A DNA stretch of 64,000 bases, from the NCBI GenBank assembly GCA_039881145.1, contig JAYKKI010000052.1:12097001-12161000 (forward strand), read 5' to 3'. The position numbers and the translations under genes are program-made. Each line of letters opens with the position of its first letter. Within the stretch, counting starts at the first letter, position 1. Shown here in pieces: positions 1-12,447 of this stretch. Source of the stretch: Druceiella hillmani. Taxonomy: Eukaryota; Arthropoda; Insecta; Lepidoptera; Hepialidae. The notes beneath the pieces were generated by a model. The model did no database searches. It was not told the DNA's origin and saw only the letters and a program-made list of their open reading frames with translations.

Positions 1-133
1 GGAAACCTTGAAATTTTATGAAAGTAGACTACGAAAATGTAAGCATTTTTAGTATAATATATACTTAGCAATATAAATTATGAATAATTTATCAACTGTT
101 GAAAACCGTTGAAAATGGAGAAACCGTTATAAA

Positions 134-197
134 CACATTAAAATAAGATATAGGGACACATTGCACACAATATGTCCCTATATCTTATTTTAATGTG
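134..197. repeat. Perfect 25-bp inverted repeat (hairpin)
   Basis: Arms 134-158 (CACATTAAAATAAGATATAG...) and 173-197 are exact reverse complements around a 14-nt spacer. Could be a MITE remnant or a structured RNA; nothing around it decides. Confidence 0.8.
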
Positions 198-1949
198 CAC
201 CTATAAATAGTTCAACATTGCTAACTGTTACCATTGGTCAGTTGTGACCCGTATTACATTAGTCAGTTATTTCTGTTACAAAATCGGACTACGGAAATGT
301 TTCAGAATTAAAGAAACTAAATTGATCCAGCCATTTGAAGATAATGTATAGAAGAATCGTACGCAACTCTAAAATCTAGAGAATAGTTGCCAGAATACAT
401 ATGGATAATTATTATAGATTTATGTTAGGCAAGGTAGATGTGTCACTCGTAGGTGCTTTTGGAGTAATATAATCTTCAAACACTTCTTTCTTTTCTACTT
501 CTTCTTTTTTATTTTAATGACACATTTTAAGTCTAACTTTCAAAGATAAACGTAGGTCACAATCACGTAGGTCATAATCTGGTTCTTATATTTGATCCTT
601 CAAATAAAAATAATTCTAAAGGAAAGCGATTCACGCGACATTCTTTTATTTATTCTTAATTTAATATATTTAAGAATTATTGATTTATCTATTTACACCT
701 CATGATAAATCCAAGACACTACTGCGATGGCATTTATGTCACAAAACTTGAATGGTTGAGTTTGTTTACGAATTGGTCTTATCAGTTGCTTTTTGAGGCT
801 GGAATTATTGTTTGCAAGCTATACTAAGCGGTGAAAGTATTTTTAATGGTTTCTAAAGATATTTAATATTCAATTGTCTCCTTTAATACGCGTACTGCTT
901 CGCAGTAGTCCACAGCTGAAATGTGACAGTTGAGACAATAAAAAGTCTTTCCGGCTGGTTGTTACGTTTTACTGTTGTAGTGTTAAAACGTTCCAGATTA
1001 TCATAAACATTTTATCTCATTACAAAGTAAGATTTCTATACTTAAGTTAATTTGTAAAAACACGAACGTTTATAAATCACAAAGTAGTGTGTGCGACTTT
1101 CTCAAGTATGACAAAAAACCTTTCTGAACCGTACGCGTCGCTCATACTTGGATGAAAAACAAATTCAGTTTGTCACAGTCATTTAGCATTACTACGAAAT
1201 AAGACTTGCGATAGCTTTATTTTTTTAAATATTTTATATACAATAATATTTAAAACGATATGGTAAGTACAACAGAATTAGAGTACTTGTTAAAAAAAAC
1301 GTTTAGAGAAATTGTTGTAACATTTTTAAATGGTTCTTAAAAGAAACGAAAATGACACACGGGAAATAGCGTTTTGGAAGTAACGATTGTAAGAAACTTT
1401 AAAAGCTTCATACAGGTAGTGGTCAAGAATAAAACGGGTTTAAATTTAACTAGTAGTCTTGAAATTCTAATATATTTAACAAAAGCAAAACTTAGACGTT
1501 AGACTTTTTTGATCATAATGACTTTAAAGTACACATCAACATGTTGAAATAATCAAGATGCTTCATTAAATAGATTAATACTGTTCTATGGGGTGTATTT
1601 TTGTAGCACTAATAATAGATTGGAATTGATATATAACAAAAAAAATTATGATCCCAATTTATATAACTTCTGAAGGTCGTTAGTAAGAGTCATTAATAAG
1701 ATACTTAACTGCAGGCTATAAAAGTAATCAGACTTACAATAATAAGTGCGTGGAACTTTTATATGTAAATAATCCTAATAATTTTGGATGGCCTGTAAAA
1801 TCCATAGATAAATAGGAAACAAAATTGTTATTTTTTAAAAATTTCGCACATTGATATAATTTCTGGCCAAGTCTATCAAGAAATAAAGTATCTGTCAATA
1901 TTTTTGTTTTATTAGTTTACCTCTATGTTAGTAAAATGTTTGCCCGTAT
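198..1949. other. AT-rich non-coding stretch
   Basis: No gene, repeat or structured element that I can support. Confidence 0.6.
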
Positions 1950-3867
1950 ATGCTTTAATAGAAGTTTTTTTTTGTATTCCTTTATAACATCATATAATGT
2001 TGAAATCATTTTATATTTCACTGTGTTTTCTACTTAAACTCGACACGTTATAATCTCAATTTAAATCACGTATCTAATCGAATATTAATATTAAAACTAT
2101 TATTATTAATAATTAAATAAAAATGCAATGCAGTAATGGCTATTATTATTAAACGAAACACTAAGAAAACAGTTATTTATTCCAGTCTGCGTCGTGAGCC
2201 TCTAGCTCACACCCATAAATAGACAAATTATTAGAATATAGTTTCGGATTTTATTTGAAAAGAATTCAATAAGAATACCCTAAAAATTAATGTAAACTGC
2301 ATTAAAGTTTACAGTCAATACTCAAAATTTCCAAGTACCATCAACTTTGCTATAAAATAAACATATCCGTCATTTGTATGCTAAATGTGCAACTTAAAAT
2401 CTAATGATGGAAATCTAATTGATCTATGTGTAAAGAATCATAAAATAGCAAAATTCAAACGAATGCGACGGAACGAAACTATTTATTTGAAACTTGGGTA
2501 GACAGAATGTGGTATTTGTGAGTGAATGTATGGAAGAAACGTGTTCATTTCGTACATCATCATAGTTAACGAATGAATGATTGACAAAAAAATATTCAAT
2601 CTTTTTTCGAAAGTATCGGTGAACGAATCGATTAGTAAAAGTGAACCAATGATACATGTTTGAATAGAGCGAAATGCAGAAAATAAAACAAAATTTGTAA
2701 CAATAACATAAAACGCTGTTTTCCTAATGGCGCGTATGTTATTTATTTAATACGTCAAGAATTGTTAAAAAGAAATGAAAATTACTATGAAAATCTAATG
2801 AAAAACAATATATTCTTTTAGAATGACTACAGAAAACAATCAGTATCAATAGCTTTTTTTATGTTTTTGCGTAAATTAATTAAAAATAAACTGTTTACTA
2901 ATATTAAAATTTATTCTGAGTTGTTAAAATAAATACATTTTTTGCTCCTCTCAAGCTTTCCGTGACATTTTTCGACGACCTTGTCATATTTGGTAGTTTT
3001 ATAGATTAGTATGTTACATCTGTGTACAGAGGATACAACGAAACAATTTGCACTATATTTTATCTGACTGGTTCATAGAGTTCCATAAAAATGGCACTTA
3101 CGAAATATTCTGAAAAATGACATAGTTTGCATGAAAAAATAATAAAGTATATATAATAGTTCAAAGGTTAAAAGGTTTATTTTTTGGTTTTCTCTATATG
3201 ATATTTCCAATTTTATTCTTGTTGAGAATCGAAGTGAAAGCAAAAATAAAGATTGCGTTTCATTTCAAAGACTTTTCGCCTTTTCAAAGTCGTTCCAACA
3301 TTTTTTTTTATTTATTGTATAATATTTACTTTACCATGTCCGCTTCAATAATCGTAACTGAAATTATTGGAAGTTTATTTTGTTAATCTTATAAATACAT
3401 TTTTATGTGCTATAAACTGCAGACAATATTTTATTTTCATTGATAACATATTTGTCCAGATTTTAGCTAAGAAATTTTGTAAATCTTAAAAGCCTAAAAA
3501 AATTATAACGTTAATAATTATTTCGTTTTATTTTTGTTTGAATTGTCTTTTAATTTTCACAAATTTAAAATTATATTTATAGAATTAAGTTTACTGGTTG
3601 TATGACGACACCTAATTAGGTAAAATAAAAATTAGATAAAATTTATCTGAAGTCGAATGAGCGGAGTGGAAAAAATTAAACGCAGTTGAATATTTAAATT
3701 TTACGAATCTATTTTTCATATTTAGTAAAATTAAACTAATCATCTATGATAAAAGTTTACTTCAGCAAATTTACAGATGAGTACAAGAATTATATTGACC
3801 AATAATTATGCATCGTGGTGTGTTGCTTAGTGTTGTAGCAATGTACGGGAAACATGAAGCTCGCTTA
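1950..3867. repeat. Segmental duplication, arm 1 (partner 54.4-56.3 kb)
   Basis: Several separated blocks match the partner in the same order and at a constant offset near 52.45 kb: TTAAACTCGACA near 2.04 kb; the ORF-like stretch at 2424-2657; the AATATTTAAATTTTACGAAT block near 3.69 kb; and TGCATCGTGGTGTGTTGCTT at about 3.81 kb. Diverged but collinear. Likely the 3' flank of a lost P450 unit. Confidence 0.6.
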
Positions 3868-4107
3868 TCAGAAATTATGTTTTTTTTCTGATGCAAGCTC
3901 AAGCTCTTTTTTTTCAGGTTTTCCAGGATTACGTTTTAAATATTTTAAGAAAGCGTGTAATTTTTGTTTATTTTTTTGACGAGCGAAGAGTTCTTTTAAT
4001 TTTCTGGCAGTGTGTGTATTAAATGCCTTGTATAAACCATATTTAAAAAATACAAAGATTAAAAAAGAGAGCAAATAACATATGTATATGAATATATATT
4101 CCATCAA
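3868..4107 (-). CDS. Hypothetical 79-residue ORF, membrane segment plus basic tail
   Basis: MMEYIFIYICYLLSFLIFVF is an N-terminal hydrophobic segment, followed by a Lys/Arg-rich stretch (KLKELFARQKNKQKLHAFLK) and NPGKPEKKELELASEKK. No family recognised. It abuts the end of the segmental duplication but has no obvious counterpart in the other arm. Confidence 0.2.
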   Translation of the reverse strand: MMEYIFIYICYLLSFLIFVFFKYGLYKAFNTHTARKLKELFARQKNKQKLHAFLKYLKRNPGKPEKKELELASEKKHNF

Positions 4108-5470
4108 GGCATCTAATTTTTTGTCGTATATATTCTATATTTCTGTAATACCTGGTAAGTTCTTTCAACAAACAAGGAAAATGCAGTAGAGGACTGTGCA
4201 ATCCATCCAGATGAAAAGTTTCTAAATAAAAGTGTTATCGCTACCAGCCAAAAGAGGAAATATTTAGCAAATATTACGCAGAATATTTTTCTATATCAAA
4301 GATTTCCGTTATTTTTTATAAGAGAGGAAACTATGGACTTAATATACTACGAACAGATGAACAATGTTCTACAAAATCGATCAAGTATACAAATATTTTA
4401 GAAATTTAAAATTTGAGTATGTTACCGTTATTATGAACTCTAAGAGATGTTTATGTTTAGCTGGGTTCTTAATAAACATTAGACGTCTAAAATATTTATA
4501 ATACTATTCTTTATAGTATAGTTTATGGTACAGTTGCAAAACTTATTAATACTGCAATATAAAATGGTAAAATATTAAAGGAATTTCGATTGAGCGATAA
4601 TTTTCTAAATGACAATATAAGTGATATTAAAGAAATATCCTCGGTATTAGACAGACTATCTACACTTCTGAAGACTTAACACAATTTATTAAATCGCTTG
4701 TCGAATATACATCGATTCTAAATGCTTAACCTAAATCAAACGTGGATTACTTTTAATGTATCACGTACAGGTAATGATTACACCAGAATTATACTACAAA
4801 TGGAGCACCAAATAGATAAAAGTTCGAAATCGAAAAACGTAACAAGGTAAGGTTTTGTCAACAGTGTTTTCTATTTCAAATGATTAATTACTGTAATCAA
4901 TATAAGACTAATTTAATAATTAAAGCCAAATTGTTTAAACTAAAGTTTAAAATAAAACGTATTAATGATAGATTGTCTTTGATTTTTTTTAAAGGGAAAC
5001 TTTGAAATATCTAACCTGTATAGCAGACGTCTATCCCCATAGCTAGGGCTGGAAATTTATTTGTTGATTAAACTTTGCTGTAACTTAAAAATAAAGCTTA
5101 GTACACATGTGGCGAATTAGTTGCTTCAGAAATAGTCTCCTGCAGCTAAACACAACTTGAGAAGGGAGAAGTAATGATACAGGGGTAAATTTAAATGATT
5201 GGTACACGCAATGACAAGTAAACGAAAATTTATGTTAATGACTAAAAAAAATCATAGGTATGTTTAGTTACTGATATAGTTATTTATAAACAAAGTTGTC
5301 GTGTATAAAAAAAGTTATAATTTTTGTTTTTTGAGAAAAAAAGTTCGGAATAACACGTTCACCCTAAAATAACTTGCAATAAGGCGTTATTTTGGAAAAA
5401 AATCATTAGTTCATTGGGACATCTTTCATAAAAAAACATAAGACAACGCGCTTTCTGATCCAGAAAGTAT
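4108..5470. other. No feature seen
   Basis: An open but start-less frame at 4158-4401 (contains EDCAIHPDEKFLN) was noted and not called. A P450 exon 8 copy would be expected near 4.3 kb from the collinear duplication but is not recognisable. Confidence 0.5.
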
Positions 5471-5569
5471 AGGGCCTATTTCTAAGATGATGAATATATT
5501 CTAAACCCAACAATATAAAGTACAGGGCCTATTTCTAAGATGATGAATATATTCTAAACCCAACAATAT
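5471..5569. repeat. 53-bp direct repeat, two copies
   Basis: AGGGCCTATTTCTAAGATGA... starts at 5471 and again at 5524, essentially identical over about 46 bp. Confidence 0.9.
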
Positions 5570-6113
5570 TTTATAAGCTTAAAATAGAATAAAATTTGAT
5601 TTCTACGTTACAAAACATGTTTATACAGATTTGCGTTTAGTGAGAAATTCTTTATTTCTATGCAAATAAAGATGCAAATGAAACTTGGAATCCTGAAGAA
5701 AACAGCTAATAAGCTGCTAATATCCATATAAATTAAACCTGATATTCATGAAGAAAATTACTAGTACAATTTTTCTCATGTAGTTCTATCTACAAACGTT
5801 CAGTGCGGTAAATGCGAACGAATGTAAATAATTTTAATAAATCATTTGATGTTTATGTAAACTTTTAATAACACTTCGCTTTGTCATTGAATTTAGTTTT
5901 AAAATTTATTTTATGTAGGTAAATATTCAGCCGAACTTAAATAAAGGCAAATTTACCTAATTGCACCATATTATTTGTAAGAATATAAAGTGACAAAACA
6001 AGGATATTCAGTTTGTGTGTCAATAAAACTATTACATTTAATATTCAATTTAATATCTTAATCACATTCTGACAAATATTGTACATATAAATGTAGATAT
6101 TGCGATGTGACAC

Positions 6114-6150
6114 CTGAAATTCCTGGTTACATTTTTTTCAGTTTTTAGTC
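6114..6150 (-). pseudogene. P450 relic, 3' edge of exon 5
   Basis: The minus strand ends AACCAGGAATTTCAG before GT, almost identical to the last five codons of the live exon 5. The intron sequence just after it (GACAAATATTGTACATA on the plus strand) matches the same place in pseudogene B near 21.93 kb. The I-helix part is no longer readable. Confidence 0.4.
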
Positions 6151-6304
6151 AAATTTATTTTCCGATTAAACACATGTACTACAATTAATCATAGGACGCT
6201 AAAAATGAACAGAAGAGAATTCTATTATTATTTATCTGAAAGTTTCCTTATTACTATTTAAACCTTAATTACCAGACCCATTTATCAATCAAGCATTTGT
6301 TTAC

Positions 6305-6372
6305 CAGAATCGTTTTTCATCCGAAGAAGTGTGTCCACCACCTCACGCAATTGTTCATTTGGAACACGTGCA
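6305..6372 (-). pseudogene. P450 relic, end of exon 4
   Basis: The minus strand reads NEQLREVVDTLLRMKNDS and then a GTAAAC donor, matching the end of the live exon 4 (SRDFLDALLQLKNST plus GTAAGC) at both DNA and protein level. The 5' half of the exon is not recognisable. Together with the exon 5 edge at 6114 it marks a decayed P450 unit. Confidence 0.55.
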
Positions 6373-6985
6373 AAATAATAAACCAGTTCCATTTTTACAA
6401 ACTTAGTAACAATAAAGCTACATAAGAATATCGCTGATTAGGATATAAAACGTAATGATAACTAAATTTTTTAATTATATCATGTGTAATTTAAGCATAC
6501 CGTTTAATTGGAAATTCTACACTTATACGTATATTATATAAACGTATATTCTTAACTATAACTTATTTTTGGGCCTGACGATTTCAGAAATACGCGTGAC
6601 ATATTTTATGCAAAAAATAGTAAAATACACAATTTACCGATAATATAAAAAGAAGTGCGAAGAATAATGCTGACTAAGCTCGCTTAGCAACTGAAATGTT
6701 TATAAATATAAAGTTTAAAATTTAAGAAAGCTCAATAAATGCATAGTGCATATAATGCTACTACTATATAATGCATATAATGCTACTACTTAAAAAATTA
6801 CCAAGATAAATAAAATACAGTTAAATTTTAAAATAACTTATAGCATCTCGAAAAATATCTTTTTCACTTTTGAAACAAAAACACGTTTATTTCGGTTGCT
6901 GAAATAAAAAGCTCTAAACCAAAGAATATAACTGTCCAGTACGAATAGAACACGCATTAGTAGATTACGTTAAGTATATACTTGC

Positions 6986-7430
6986 ACATACCTATTTATT
7001 TCCTTAATATCCTAATTGCTTCATGGCTGTATATACGTGTACATACTTACCTACTTATCTACTTAACATCCCAGTTGCTTCCAACCTTTGTATATATCCG
7101 CACAAACTGACATACGCGCCTATTAATATCCCACTTGCTTCATGTCTTTGTGTATACTAATACATACTTAATTACCTACCTATCTGTTGATATCTTATTT
7201 TCTTTATACGTTTAGACGTACTTCGCTATTTTTTGTTTTACTCCTTGTTACTGAGAAGTTCACGTCGACAACTTACGGTTTCAGTATAAGACCTCGAAGA
7301 CCGCATATAATTAAAGATTTTGTTCAGGTAAGTAAAGTGAGTGCAAATTTTATGAGTTTACCTTTCAACTCTAAGGAGTTTCTATTGCCAGTTTCCGGTT
7401 TCGTTATCAGACTCTGCCATCACGTGTGAA
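6986..7430. repeat. Dispersed repeat with four ~60-bp tandem units
   Basis: Units starting ACATACCTATTTATTTCCTT at 6986, then 7041, 7102 and 7162, followed by a segment that resembles 17695-17820 (TTTACTCCT...TTCAC...AATAAAG). The 7.2-7.4 kb open frame is part of this family. Confidence 0.6.
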
Positions 7431-7439
7431 AAAAGACCC

Positions 7440-9460
7440 GACAAAATAATTAAACATGCCCAATCATCCAGGAGTTCTGTCATCACCTTCTAGCTTCATT
7501 ATCTATTTTGGCTATTATTTTTAACTAAAGTAACATGTTAAATAAGTTTAAGCTCTGTATCAAACAGCTCAAAAGGGCCTTTTAATGTTATCTGTTGAGG
7601 AATTCCTTAGAATATTTCCGTAACCAATCGTTAGATTCTGATTATATTCATGAGATCTATTCCAAACCATTTATCTTCGAATAAAAAAGGATCATGAAAA
7701 TTGATGAACACGTCGATAAGTTACTCTTTACGTAGCACTTCTATAGACAGAATTTCCCTTCCATACTATACCTACAGTAAAACAAGTATACGTCGAATTG
7801 ACAACTTCCTATTTTAAAGTCAATTAAAAATATGCACTATGTTACATTATTTTCAGAGTATTCCAGTTATTACTTCCGGTATATATTCCATGAAAAATTT
7901 CTAAAAATTGGTGTAAATGTTACACACATTTACGAATAATTATAGAATCCTAAGTCTAAGTCTGATTTTTTTCGCATATCGACTTTTTAATGAACTCACG
8001 TTATTAGTTGTTTCTACTTATGTACCAACAAGAATTAGCGTTTATGTAAAAATTACGTTCATTCATTTGAGACTTTATTGTATATAAACGTATAAAGATT
8101 TTCGTTAATGCGAAAGTAAGAAAATATTTATTGTTACGAAACACAAATATTACTATTAAATACTATTAAAATTCAGGTACTTAACTGGTTTTCCGTTCAT
8201 TGTTCTCTAACATACATTTTTAGTTAGCAAATTGGCTTTCTTAAAAATAAAATGCATTAATAGGTGCCAATGTCCAACCCCAAAACTACACGAAGAATAT
8301 TCTCTCCGACTTTTTTGCCTTTTTTTATTAACTGTCGTTGTTTTTCTATCAGCATTTTCTATGAAACTAATAATTTTACTCTAAAACTTCTAACTTCCCC
8401 AATGTACTAAAGATTATTTATTATAAACATAAATACCCTGATTTTCCTTATTTTTTTGGTAATTCTTTATTAAATTAAATTCCATTACCTTTTCTATAAT
8501 TTTGGATATCGTGAGAAGGAAAATTTTTTCACCGAATTTGTTTTTGACTTTTTATAAATAATTGCGAGTTATTGCAACAAGACATTTAGTAAATGAAGTA
8601 CTCATTTTTTAAATGTCTGCATAAAAACTTTCTACATTTTAAGTATTTAGGAGGAATAAGTGACTTCTTGTTATGTTTCTTGACAGTATATACAGTTTGA
8701 AGTATTTTAATACCGTAGGCGAATTGCGATGGCAGGTCCAGCTGTCAAGGTAAGGTAAGTTGTAAGAAAGATAAGTTATGAAACTTAATTTAATGCATTG
8801 CAACTGATAGTGAACGTATCTATAGAGACGCAGGTGTTATTTGTTATAATATATAATATTTTTTGTATTGTTCATTGACTACTAATATATTTTGATTTGC
8901 ATTTTACAATTTAGGTAGCAGTGTTGTTTGCGTAAGAAGCAGGTTTTATATGCATTTTCTAACAAAAGAGTGACAAATAGATCTAAATTTTTATGTATGT
9001 TTTAAGATGTACAATTCAAATTGAATCAAAAGGTGAAGACTTTTTAATTAGATCTTCTCTGAGCCCACGCAGTGTGTATGCAGAGTCTTGTTGTATAATT
9101 AGGACTTTTGATTGAACAATTGGGTTATTTCAATCTTAAGACGGTTTAGGGTCTTTAAGTTTTTTATCGCGTAAATAATTAGACGCCGTGGTCCATCTAA
9201 GTGAAAATATTCTGTGATAAACATTCACTAACTTTGTACATGGGCTCTCTTTTGAATTTTTAGGGGATGTCAGTTAATGTGGTAGTCAAATGGGAATTTC
9301 TATTAGTGTCTCAAAGTATGGAGTTGTCTTTCTATTTAAGATTGCAGCATCACAGTAACTCTGCTAGATTATGCGAACTTAACCTAGCAGGTATATCATC
9401 AATGAGGTATTTTAATTATTTTTTAATTTAATGTGTATATGTCAGGATAATTGATCAACA
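7440..9460. other. AT-rich non-coding stretch
   Basis: Only a possible tiny start exon near 8733 (MAGPAVK then GTAAGG) was noted; not supported enough to call. Confidence 0.5.
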
Positions 9461-9473
9461 CCTTCATCTATTC

Positions 9474-9670
9474 TTGAATATAGTCGCTATTATTCGCGTA
9501 TATTGCGCTATTATTATCATATTTTGCGCTACTATTTGCAAGTGTTGCGCTATAATTCACATATATTGCGCTATTATTAGCATATTTTGCGCTAATATTT
9601 GCATGTGTTGCGTTATAATTCACATATATTACGCCATTATTTGCATATGTTGCGCTATTATTTTCTGCCT
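9474..9670. repeat. 21-bp minisatellite, about nine units
   Basis: Units such as TATTGCGCTATTATTAGCAT repeat every 21 bp with GCGCT as the most stable part. Because 21 is a multiple of three, the plus strand stays open and encodes Cys/Ile-rich heptads (CAIIxIx). This is repeat-driven, not evidence of a gene. Confidence 0.85.
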
Positions 9671-9974
9671 ATTGCAAAATTCACTTCGAAATTCAATTCA
9701 CACAAGATCCAACGTCGCGCCCTTTGTATGCTCTTTCTACGACAGAAATCGATTGAAAAAAGTGACGGACTTATAGTTCCCAAACTAGCATATGATTAAA
9801 TAGATCGTAATGATAATGGAAAAAAAAACATAATTTTCTTCTTTTATCAATTATGCAAATTTGTAAAATGCAAATCATTCTGCGAACGCGGATTTTAATG
9901 AATTGAAAGATATGTGTTATCATGAACTTGATAACTTAAACATAGATGTAATTTGTATATCGTGTGTATATACA

Positions 9975-10335
9975 CAGTGTCCGGGAATAGATATCGGACA
10001 AGGAAAGACGCTATTCTTTGGCCATAAAAGAACAAATTGTCGTTGAAATGAAACGTAAAACACGCTCTTGTTCTAATTGAGTAAGAAAAATATTACACAT
10101 AACTCTTTTTAATACACCCAATACTTGGCCGGAGTGCTGTGTTTACCCGCAGTGTCTTCGCAGTTCCTTCCAAGCCAAGTATCGTGTGTACGAAAAAGAT
10201 GACAGAACATTATAAATATTATATTAAATTTTTTGAAAAATGAAGTCATGTTTAAAATTTTATTTTAACGACAACCAACTATTTTTTAGTCAACGAATAA
10301 CTCTTTCTTTGTCCGACACTTATACCCGGACACCG
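9975..10335. mobile_element. Foldback MITE with long inverted repeats
   Basis: The left end (CAGTGTCCGGGAATAGATAT...) and the reverse complement of the right end (CGGTGTCCGGGTATAAGTGT...) match over about 45 bp, and weaker matches continue inward (TTGTCGTTGAAATGAAACG against TTGTCGTTAAAATAAAATT). A second, inner pair (AATACTTGGC / GCCAAGTAT) lies near the centre. No coding sequence. The target-site duplication is unclear. Confidence 0.75.
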
Positions 10336-10899
10336 CATAAAAGTATGAGGCTAACATATACATTTAAGAATATATTATCACGTTTGGTAGAATTTAATTG
10401 ACTCTATAATTAAAATATTTATACGCGGATGAAACCGCGGAGCACACACGGTCTAATATATTAGTGGGATATGATTAAATCAATTAAGCGCAATAGTTCA
10501 CATTATTATATAACATTGCCAACTACCGTTTCGATTGTACCAAAATATCTCAATAACTGTATATTTGCGAGGTTTGGGCAATCGCATGATGACATTAATT
10601 ACATTGCAGAATTAATTACACATTTATTAGGCACGCCTATTTAATGGTTTTGATATGTGAATATGTTTTAATTTATACGAATGGTTATTAATTATTAATA
10701 AACGATTTGAAATATGTATATTTTGCAGGAAAAGATTTTTCTTCACTTAAATATATTATGAAATATTTCTTCATTATTTTAAATTAAAAAATCCGTTGCT
10801 GTATCGTAAAAAAGATTTTCATATAAGTTAAATTCAACAATTGTGTTGGAATAAGTTTTACTATGATAGGTAGCGTGAGATTAGGTGAGGAAAATTAAA

Positions 10900-11450
10900 G
10901 ATGAAATAAAATCGGATAAGTGTGAGTCTCGTTCGAGTATCGAGGGTTTCACACCATGTTTGACGTGAAATACTTTATCATATATAATCACTAAAATGGA
11001 TTTCCTAGCAAAATAAATATTTAAAAATACGTAATACCAACAAGTAAGGTGGGAAATATAGCTAGAATCACCAAATCTAGTTTTCCTAAAAAATTATGTA
11101 GCTTTCTAAAAACCTTGCTTATTTCATAATTTCAGGCCTAGAAGTTTCAGAACTAAGTTTGAAGAGAAGGAAAAACATATTTTGCACATGTTTTTGAAAC
11201 ACATCTGAAGTACACCTAATATTATGAATATTTTTAGATTGTTATAACTACCATTTCCTAAGGTATCCCACATTATGCACAGTATTAACAAAAATCGAGA
11301 TTTCTACTTGCCACCGCTTCCCCCTTTAAAATTTTTATTAAGATAATTTTCAATGTTAGTCACTGAGATATGTGCGGATTAATCACATACTTTACTACTA
11401 TTAGACCAGATTTCGAGTTTCTACGTTAAACGGTTTTCGAGAAAAATCCG
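10900..11450. repeat. Duplication of the P450 5' flank (partner 40.31-40.87 kb)
   Basis: Matches the region upstream of the live P450 at a constant offset near 29.4 kb: AAGTGTGAGTCTCGTTCGAG against AAGTGTAAGTTTGGTTCGTG, and GTGCGGATTAATCACATACT against GTGCGGTTTAATATACTTTA. It may be an old P450 unit's 5' flank or a shared dispersed repeat. Confidence 0.5.
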
Positions 11451-11680
11451 AATGATCTCACAAGTTCCGTTTATCTTTTAAGAACAGAACCCTAAAATAT
11501 ACTTAAAGTACATTAATTTGAAGCAGTAATCATACTTCCATGTTCTCGGAAAATTTCTGTAAATGTTCTAAGAAGACCTTAGTATAAATTGTTATATGAT
11601 TATAATCACTCGGCGTAAGAAATTTTAGATTAGTATCAAGTTTTCATTTATTCGTAATTTTGAGAAAATACTCGATAACG

Positions 11681-11902
11681 ATGAGTCTATTGCTTCCGGC
11701 TAATGAAACATTTTGTGAAATTCATAATCAATACCTGTATTATAACTTAATATTTATTTCACTATCACTAGCAGTTCTAATATCAGCGCATCTTTTTTTG
11801 CGAGTGCTAACCGAGTGGAACATCAACGTCAAACACAAGGAGCAAGATTTTAGTTTTTCAGTATTTCCAAAATTTCAACAATTCAATATAACTTTTCTCT
11901 AA
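11681..11902 (+). CDS. Hypothetical 73-residue single-pass membrane ORF
   Basis: ATG at 11681 opens MSLLLPANETFCEIHNQYLY, then a strong hydrophobic segment (LIFISLSLAVLISAHLFL, about residues 28-45), then a charged tail (TEWNINVKHKEQDF). An N-glycosylation sequon (NET) precedes the membrane segment. No known family recognised, no splice partner found; in AT-rich DNA it could be chance. Confidence 0.22.
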   Translation: MSLLLPANETFCEIHNQYLYYNLIFISLSLAVLISAHLFLRVLTEWNINVKHKEQDFSFSVFPKFQQFNITFL

Positions 11903-12447
11903 AGAAGCGCTGTGTAAAATTTTCCTTCCTAGTTTGTGAATCTTCTTATGTGAATATATTAAAAGGCTTGTGAACATCGCGGATATTTGTTCTTTTAACT
12001 GAGATGTAATAAGATCGTTTCAGTTATAATAACAGGTTTCAGTCTTCCCGTGACCACAGGCTGTGCAACCAGTCAGAAACGTCGGGACATAGTGAGTACT
12101 TAGTATATAATATCTAGGTTTACTCATTAAATATATAATTACCGCGAAAAAACCCGATTCAAATCAAATAAAATATGTGTTCGAATCGCGAAAGTTTGAA
12201 AAAGTCTATTGGTAATATATTCTTGAGAAATCTTATTTATTTTCTTAATATCTTAAGACAGTTTGAGAGCTGCAACAGCTCAGTAATGCATATTTATAGC
12301 AAATCTTGATAACGATTGGTAGTTTTATAACTGCCCGTATACATAAAAAAATCTAGAACTGGCAGACAATATTTTCAAGGTTATCGAATGACCTCGTCTC
12401 CGGTTAGTGAATATGATCGTAAAAATTAATAATAAAACGTGTGTTAT

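Noticed and set aside
4158..4401. 81-codon open frame with EDCAIHPDEKFLN
   Set aside because: No start codon at its head, no splice signals or family recognised.
7187..7429. Secreted-looking ORF ending at GTTCAG|GTAAGT
   Set aside because: Starts at TTG rather than ATG, follows 60-bp tandem repeats, and the same segment recurs at 17.7 kb, so it is part of a dispersed repeat.
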